From Dryocosmus kuriphilus (Eukaryota; Arthropoda; Insecta; Hymenoptera; Cynipidae): 64,000 bases of DNA. This document shows positions 58,541-64,000 of the stretch, one piece after another. Location: contig CM076190.1 in assembly GCA_038277395.1 (NCBI GenBank), positions 240,450,452 through 240,514,451 of the forward strand, written 5' to 3'. Below the pieces are notes generated by a model that worked only from the letters and a program-made list of their open reading frames with translations, was not told where the DNA came from and did not search any database. The first letter of the stretch is position 1, and the number at the start of each line of letters is the position of its first letter. The position numbers were made by a program, and so were the translations under genes.

Positions 58541-59960
58541 AAAATTTACTACCTTTTACAATTGCATTTATCTTATTTTTTATTTATTTTTTTTACATTT
58601 ATTATTCATTTATTGTAATATCCTATTTTGTTGTTGAAAATCATATATTTATTTATCTGTCTATGAAATTATGATTTATGTAGTGTGTATAATACAATAT
58701 AATTTTTTTTTTTTATATAATTCTCTTTCAAGATCAAGAACTGCTTAGAATTATTTGGCAAGCTGTTTTAGGAAATTCGTGCCAAAGTCGAGGTTTGCAT
58801 TAAAATTCTTAAGGCCATTATCTTTTCCGATTCCTACCTTACCGACATTTTTTACCCAACTTACATTCACACGAAATGATATATCGATTTGAAAATTTGG
58901 AAACTAAATAAGGAAAGTTTATTTCATCCTAAATTTTTATAATTACAAAAAAAAAATTTTGTTATTTATTTTATTTGTTTTATTTATTTTATTTTTTTTA
59001 AAACTCTTAATTTGGAGTATTTTCAATTAAAACTTTTCTAATTTTTTGATTTGCTTCAAAAATTGATATAAAGTTCTTCACACATATAGTTATATAAAAG
59101 CATATTTTTAATAATTATATTTAATAAAAAAATATTTAAAAAAAGACTAAAAAGAACAAAATAAAACAACAGTTTACAAAAAATGAGAAACCTTAATTAA
59201 ATTTATTAAAAATTATTTATTAAATAAAATAAATATATATAAACGAGTTTTATTTAAATAAGTTTAATTTTTGGAGAAAACGATAAAAAATAGAAAATAG
59301 TTTTAATTAAAAATACTTCAGATTATTTATAAATTTATATTTTATTATACAGACAAATATCATTTTATAGATAGATAAATAAATATATGATTTTCAATAA
59401 CAAAATAGGGTATTATGGTAAATGAATAGTAAATGTGAAAAAAATAAATAAAAAATAAGTTCAATGCAATTTTAAAAGGTATAGTAAATTTTTTAATTTT
59501 ATTTATTCATTTTTTTCATTCTATTTTTTAATGTATTTTATTTAATCTTTTTTATTACCATTATTTTATATACATGTTTTTTTAAACTTCTAATCTGGAA
59601 CATTTTTAATTAAAAATTTTCTGAATTTTTTATCGTTTGCATAAAAAATTTAAGTAAATAAAGTTACTAAAAATTATGTAATAAATAAAATAATTAAATA
59701 CATTAAAAAAATGTATTTAAATAGGTAATAAATAATTTTAATTTTTGGATCAAGCGATCAAAAATTCAGACAAGTTTTAATTAAAAATACTTCAGGCTAT
59801 ATATATATTTTATTATGTACACAAATATAATTTTATAGATAGATACATTAAAATATATGATTTTCAATAAAAAAAATAGGGTATTATAATAAGTGAATAA
59901 TGAGTGTAAAAAAAATAAATAAAAAATGAGGTCAATGCAATTGTAAAAGGTAGTAACTTG
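58541..59960. repeat. Inverted repeat pair plus an extra direct copy
   Basis: 58541-58690 (ACCTTTTACAATTGCA, TATTTATTGTAATATCCTAT, TTGAAAATCATATATTTAT) is the reverse complement of about 59340-59495, which is repeated directly at about 59780-59955. The loop at 58700-59340 includes a short complex piece (58730-58860) without a recognisable gene. Confidence 0.75.
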
Positions 59961-60278
59961 AGTAATTGAAAGTGTGAAAGGACACTGTAACAGAGAATAA
60001 TGAAACTTCCTGTCTCATGATTAAAGTGAGGCTCTGAATGAAGAGAATCGTGATTTAATTTGGTACACGAGCCGTTAGAGGCGATCCAATCCAGCCGCTT
60101 GTATTTTTAGTGATATGAATTGGCACTTTATGAAATCTGCTAAAAGGCGTCGAAAGCGTCCGAAAAGCGTCAAAAAAATTATTTTTGAAGTCGGTTAATT
60201 TAGTTAATAAAATAGAATAAATAAAATAAATAAAATAAATAAAATAAATGAAATAAATAAAACAAAATAAAAAAATCT
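59960..60278. other. Complex stretch and TAAAA-type repeat
   Basis: 59960-60195 has ordinary complexity and no recognised feature. 60205-60275 is an (AAATA)n tract that leads directly into family X copy 2. Confidence 0.4.
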
Positions 60279-60738
60279 GCCCACGTCGCGGGCACATTCT
60301 CATCGCGCGCTTCGCGCGAAGTATGAGCGCGTCTAGGGCGCGCGTCTGTTGGCACTCGCGCTTCGCGCTCGATACGTTATTTACGGTACTCGCGCTTTGC
60401 GCTCGATAGGTTATTTACCTCGCGCTACGCGCTCGGTGTTTATGGATCGTGTAAACCTTCTGCCCGCTTCGCGGGCACATTCTCATCGCGCGCTTCGCGT
60501 GAAGTGTGAGCGCGCCTAGGGCGCGCATCTGTTGGCACTCGCGCTTCGCGCTCGATACGTTATTTACGGCACTCGCGCTTCGCGCTCGATAAATTATTCA
60601 CCTCGCGCTACGCGCTCGGTGTTTATGGATCCTATAAACCTTTACATTAAAAATTCCAAAAGGAACTATTTTACTTAAGGCTCTATCGCCCTTAAGGAAT
60701 ACATTCTCATCATGGCACTCGCGCTTCGCGCTCGATAA
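60279..60738 (+). repeat. GC-rich mini-hairpin cluster of family X copy 2
   Basis: Two rounds of the same series: CCCGCTTCGCGGG-type, CGCGCTTCGCGCG-type, GCGCCTAGGGCGCGC, ACTCGCGCTTCGCGCTCGAT and CTCGCGCTACGCGCTCGGTG, ending with TTAAGG...CCTTAAGG and one more ACTCGCGCTTCGCGCTCGAT. GCTTCGC or GCTACGC (complement GCGAAGC / GCGTAGC) is the centre of nearly every module. One module has decayed to GCTTTGC and the first to CCCACGTCGCGGG. CATTCTCATC follows in three places. Confidence 0.87.
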
Positions 60739-61698
60739 TTACATTTTTTTAAAACACATTGTAGATTGGTAAAGTTTTTTTGTGATTTTCCAAATTTTCA
60801 CAATACAGGATTTCGATTCTTAAAAGTAAAACGATGAGTCTTATAAATAAATTGTGTAGCTCTTTCCAAGGTGAACAATTTTGCTTATTAATATTTTCTC
60901 ATATCTTGCAAAGTTTTGCTGAAAAGTGGTTTTCTTTATACTTCATAACATATTTCACGAATAACTCAAAAACTACGCGTCTTCTCAAAAAAATGATAGA
61001 GGGCAAATTTGTAGACCTTTTTAAGGCGAACAACTTTGTTTATCATCATTTTTCCGTATCTTGCATAGTTTGGCGGGAAATTTGAAAATTTTGATTTTTA
61101 ATAACGTTTTATCGATTAAAACAAAAACCGTGCATTTTACCAAAAAATGGTTGAAACAAAATTTGTAGATATTTTTGAATTCAACAACTTTGTTCTTTAC
61201 CAATTTTTTATATCTTGAATATTTTGGCGGGAAACCAGAGTTTTTTAATTTTAATAGCGTTTTCTTGATTAAAACAAAAACTGTTTATTTTATCAAAAAA
61301 CGGTTAAGACAAAATTTGTAGATATTTTTGAGATGAACAATTTTACTTTCTTACATTTTTTTTTGTATCTCTCATAGTTTAGCCGGAAAATGGATTTTTT
61401 GATTTTGTGAAAACAGTTTTTGATGGATAAAACCATAACCGTTGGTCAAAAACTGCTGGTTAACGAACTCGTCCTTTCTTTTTACCCCTTAAAGAAGTGT
61501 ACGAATGCGCATTCAAATCCGATTAGTCCTTCGAAAGTTATCGCGGTCACAGACGACGACGACAACAGACAGACAGACACGGTCGTAAAAACCGTTTTTT
61601 CTGACTCAGGGGGTCTCAAAACGTGGAGATTTCATGAAATCCGCGAAAGTCAAATTTTACATAAATCTAATACCTTCTCTGATGAGAATGTAAAAATT
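60279..61698 (+). repeat. Family X, copy 2 (plus orientation)
   Basis: Inverted counterpart of 40971-42202, some 18 kb away. In order: a hairpin cluster (60279-60738, longer than in copy 1 because one block is duplicated), four tandem units of about 155 bp carrying AACAATTTTGCTTATTAATA, TTTGGCGGGAAA and ACAAAATTTGTAGATATTTT, then the small open frame and the GATGAGAATG boundary at about 61679. Confidence 0.87.
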
Positions 61699-61782
61699 AC
61701 AAAACAAATTATTTTACACAACGCTCTATCGCCCTTAAGGAATACCTACATTCTCATCATTCTCTCTCTCGTTCCAAAGTGA
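61423..61782 (+). CDS. Small open frame in family X copy 2, doubtful
   Basis: Starts MDKTITVGQKLLVNELVLSF and continues PLKKCTNAHSNPISPSKVI, an Asp tract, NRQTDTVVKTVFSDSGG and WRFHEIRESQILHKSN. It differs from the frame at 40938-41273 by a few substitutions, a shorter Asp/Asn tract (9 codons fewer) and one Phe fewer. A third, more diverged version at 62162-62353 keeps MDKTITAGRKWLVNELVLTF but stops early. No known domain, no signal peptide. Whether it is translated is unknown. Confidence 0.22.
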   Translation: MDKTITVGQKLLVNELVLSFYPLKKCTNAHSNPISPSKVIAVTDDDDNRQTDTVVKTVFSDSGGLKTWRFHEIRESQILHKSNTFSDENVKITKQIILHNALSPLRNTYILIILSLVPK

Positions 61783-62459
61783 ACAATCTGCTTGTTAATA
61801 TTTTAGTTTTGCTGAGAAGTGGTTTTCTTTATATTTCATAACATATTTCACGAATAACTCAAAAACTACGTGTCTGTTCAAAAAAATGATAGGGAGCAAA
61901 TTTGTAGATCTTTTTGAGGTGAAAAACTTTGTTTTTCATAGTTTTTTCGTATCTTGTATAGTTTGGCGGGAAATTTGAATTTTTGATTTTTTAATAGCGT
62001 TTTCTTGATTAAAACAAAAATCGTGCGTTTTATCAAAAAATGGTTAGTACAAAATTTGCAGATCTCTTTAAGTTAAATAATTTTGGTTATATACATATTT
62101 TCTGTATCTCACATAGTTTAGCCGGAAAATGGATTTATTGATTTGGTGAAAACCGTTTTCGATGGATAAAACCATAACCGCTGGTCGAAAGTGGCTGGTG
62201 AACGAACTCGTCCTTACTTTTTACGCTTTAAGGAAGTGTGCCAAAGCGCAACACAATCCGATTAGTTCTTCGAAAGTTATCGTGTTCACAGGCTACTACA
62301 CAAACGACAACAACAACGACAGCAACAACAATGCCAGACAGGCACCAACTTAAAACATGTTTTTTCGGATTCAGGGGGTCACGAAACGTGGAGATTTCAT
62401 GAAATCCGCGAAAGTCAGTTTTCACATAAAACTAATACCTTCTCATTGAGATGAGAATG
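61720..62459 (+). repeat. Family X, copy 3 (plus orientation, diverged)
   Basis: Directly follows copy 2. It lacks the hairpin cluster except the TCTATCGCCCTTAAGGAATA ... CATTCTCATCAT segment. It keeps shortened tandem units (TTTGGCGGGAAATTTGAA, TAGCCGGAAAATGGATT) and a degenerate open frame at 62162-62353. It ends at GATGAGAATG (about 62450), at the border of the pentanucleotide array. Confidence 0.82.
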
Positions 62460-63845
62460 TAACAAAATAAAGCAAAATAAAACATAAATAAAATAAATAA
62501 AGTAAATAAAACAAAATAAAACAAAATAATATAAATAAAATATATACAACAAAATAAAAAAAAATAAGACAAAATAAAATAAACACAATAAACAAAATGA
62601 ATAAAGTAAATACAGTAAATACAATAAATAAAATAAATAGAGTAAATAAAATAAACAAATACAATAAATAGAGTAAATAGAGTAAACAAAATAAATAAAA
62701 TAAATAAGATAAATGAAATAAATAAAATAAACAAAGTAAACAAAATAAATAAAATAAATCAACTAAATTAAACAAAGTAAAACAAAAATAAAGCAAAATA
62801 AAACATAAATAAAATAAATAAAGTAAATAAAACAAAATAAAAGAAAATCAGACAAAATAAAATAAACACAATAAACAAAATGAATAAAGTAAATACAGTA
62901 AATACAATAAATAAAATAAATAGAGTAAATAAAATAAATAAATACAATAAATAGAGTAAATAGAGTAAACAAAATAAATAAAATAAATAAGATAAATGAA
63001 ATAAATAAAATCGATAACATCAATAAAATAAACAAAGTAATCAAAATAAATAAAATAAACAAAATAAAAAATAAATAAAGTAAATAAAGTAAATAAAACA
63101 TAATAAAACAAAACAAAATAAATAATATAAATAAAACAAATGCACCGAAATAAAACAAAACAAAACAAAATAAACGAAATGAATAAAGTAAATAAAGTAA
63201 ATACAGTAAATACAATAAATACAATAAATAAAATAAGTAGAGTAAATAAAATAAATGAATACAATAAATAGAGTAAATAGAGTAAACAAAATAAATAAAA
63301 TAAATAAAATAAATAAAATAAATAAGGTAAATAAAATAAACAAAATAAATAAAACCAATAAAATAAATAAGCTAAATCAAGTTAATAAAACAAAATAATA
63401 CAAAATAAAGCAAAATAAAACATAAATGGAATAAATAAAGTAAATGAAGTAAATAAAACAAAATAAAACAAAGTAAAATTAATAATGTAAATAAAATAAA
63501 TACAACAAAATGAAGCAAATTAAAACAAAATAAAGTAAACGAAATAAAAAAAATTTTAAAAATGAATAAAATGTATAAAGTAAGTAAAGTAAATACAGTA
63601 AATACAATAAATAGAGTAAATGGAGTAAGTAAAATAATTAAAATAAATAAAATAAATAAGATAAGTAAAGTAAATAAAATAAAATAAATAATCAATTACA
63701 TAAATTAAAGAAGTAAAATAAATAAAATACATAAAATAAATAAAATCAATAAAATAAATAAGATGAATAAAATAAAATAAATAAGCTAAATAAGATAAAT
63801 AAAATAAATAAGATAAATAAAATAAATAAAATAAAATAAATTTGT
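62460..63845. repeat. TAAAA/TAAAT-type pentanucleotide array, about 1.4 kb
   Basis: AAATAAAATA, AAGTAAATAA, AACAAAATAA and similar 5-bp-phased words fill the interval. Larger blocks repeat, for example 62580-62760 against 62860-63010. On the minus strand no stop codon arises from the pentamer in any frame, which creates long Phe/Tyr/Leu/Ile open frames (such as 62443-62835 and 62763-63224). These are artefacts, not membrane proteins. Confidence 0.93.
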
Positions 63846-63849
63846 TTGA

Positions 63850-64000
63850 AATTTGGAACTGCTGAAATTTAAACCTGAATATTTGTATTCCTAAATTAAA
63901 AAAAGGTTAATTTTCAACAAATAAAGTGAATTTTTAATAAAAATAGTTATATTTTCAATAAAAAAAAATTAATTTTCAACGGAGTAGTTTAATTTTTAAC
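63850..64000 (-). repeat. GTTGAAAATT-type short repeat, inverted relative to 27 kb
   Basis: GTTAATTTTCAACAAATA, TAATTTTCAACGGAGTAG and TTAATTTTTAAC units, the complement of the motif at 26981-27330. Continues past the window edge. Confidence 0.6.

Noticed and set aside
62432..63695. Several overlapping minus-strand open frames rich in Phe, Tyr, Leu and Ile that look like membrane proteins
   Set aside because: They are translations of a TAAAA/TAAAT pentanucleotide array, which yields no stop codon in any minus-strand frame. Overlap in several frames and absence of complex sequence argue against genes.

Overview
The window looks like repeat-dominated, gene-poor chromatin from an animal nuclear genome, most likely an insect. 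The evidence is very high A+T content, three decayed mariner-family DNA transposons, two decayed Penelope-like retroelements, solo LTRs, a probable nuclear copy of mitochondrial cox3, and kilobases of satellite arrays. A hymenopteran host is my guess from the repeat style and cannot be proven here. I recognise no intact host protein-coding gene, rRNA gene, functional tRNA gene or CRISPR array. Most long open frames are low-complexity shadows of satellites (for example 62.4-63.7 kb).

Layout. 0-2 kb: satellites. 2.0-6.8 kb: Penelope-like element A, whose GIY-YIG endonuclease region is split by mariner A, which is itself split by mariner B, giving a three-level nest. 7.0-11.2 kb: more of the satellite that surrounds element A. 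11.8-14.3 kb: a cluster of large imperfect palindromes. 14.3-16.0 kb: Penelope-like element B, cut off in its RT domain, with a hammerhead-ribozyme-like motif in its leader. 16-17 kb: short tandem repeats. 17.1-20.5 kb: a 1.6-kb tandem repeat carrying an ATGCATAAACAAA minisatellite. 20.7-27.0 kb: about twenty copies of a roughly 300-bp satellite. 27.5-29.6 kb: two head-to-tail solo LTRs with ATTT at all three borders. 30.4-34.3 kb: a GAAGTCTTT array.

36.05-36.25 kb: a probable mitochondrial cox3 fragment. 36.3-40.3 kb: a higher-order repeat built around ATCTGATT. 41.0-42.2 kb: family X, a repeat with GC-rich mini-hairpins and a small open frame, which recurs inverted at 60.3-61.7 kb and again at 61.7-62.5 kb. 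34.6-51.2 kb: sixteen copies of a 30-bp palindrome in two subtypes that mostly alternate. Mariner C (44.1-45.4 kb) lies in this array and its paralogous empty site is 0.5 kb away. 49.9-51.0 kb: a foldback element full of AGGTCA-type motifs with a transposase tail in its centre. 52.1-52.6 kb: an unexplained GC-richer, exon-like island. 53-58.5 kb: further higher-order repeats. 62.5-63.8 kb: a TAAAA-type pentanucleotide array.

How the parts relate. The functional content is transposon history. All three mariner transposases have lost the first catalytic Asp and carry frameshifts or stops, and both Penelope-like elements are broken, so nothing here appears autonomously mobile. The two signals I find most unusual are the family X hairpin modules, nearly all centred on GCGNAGC and punctuated by GATGAGAATG, and the 30-bp palindrome array.
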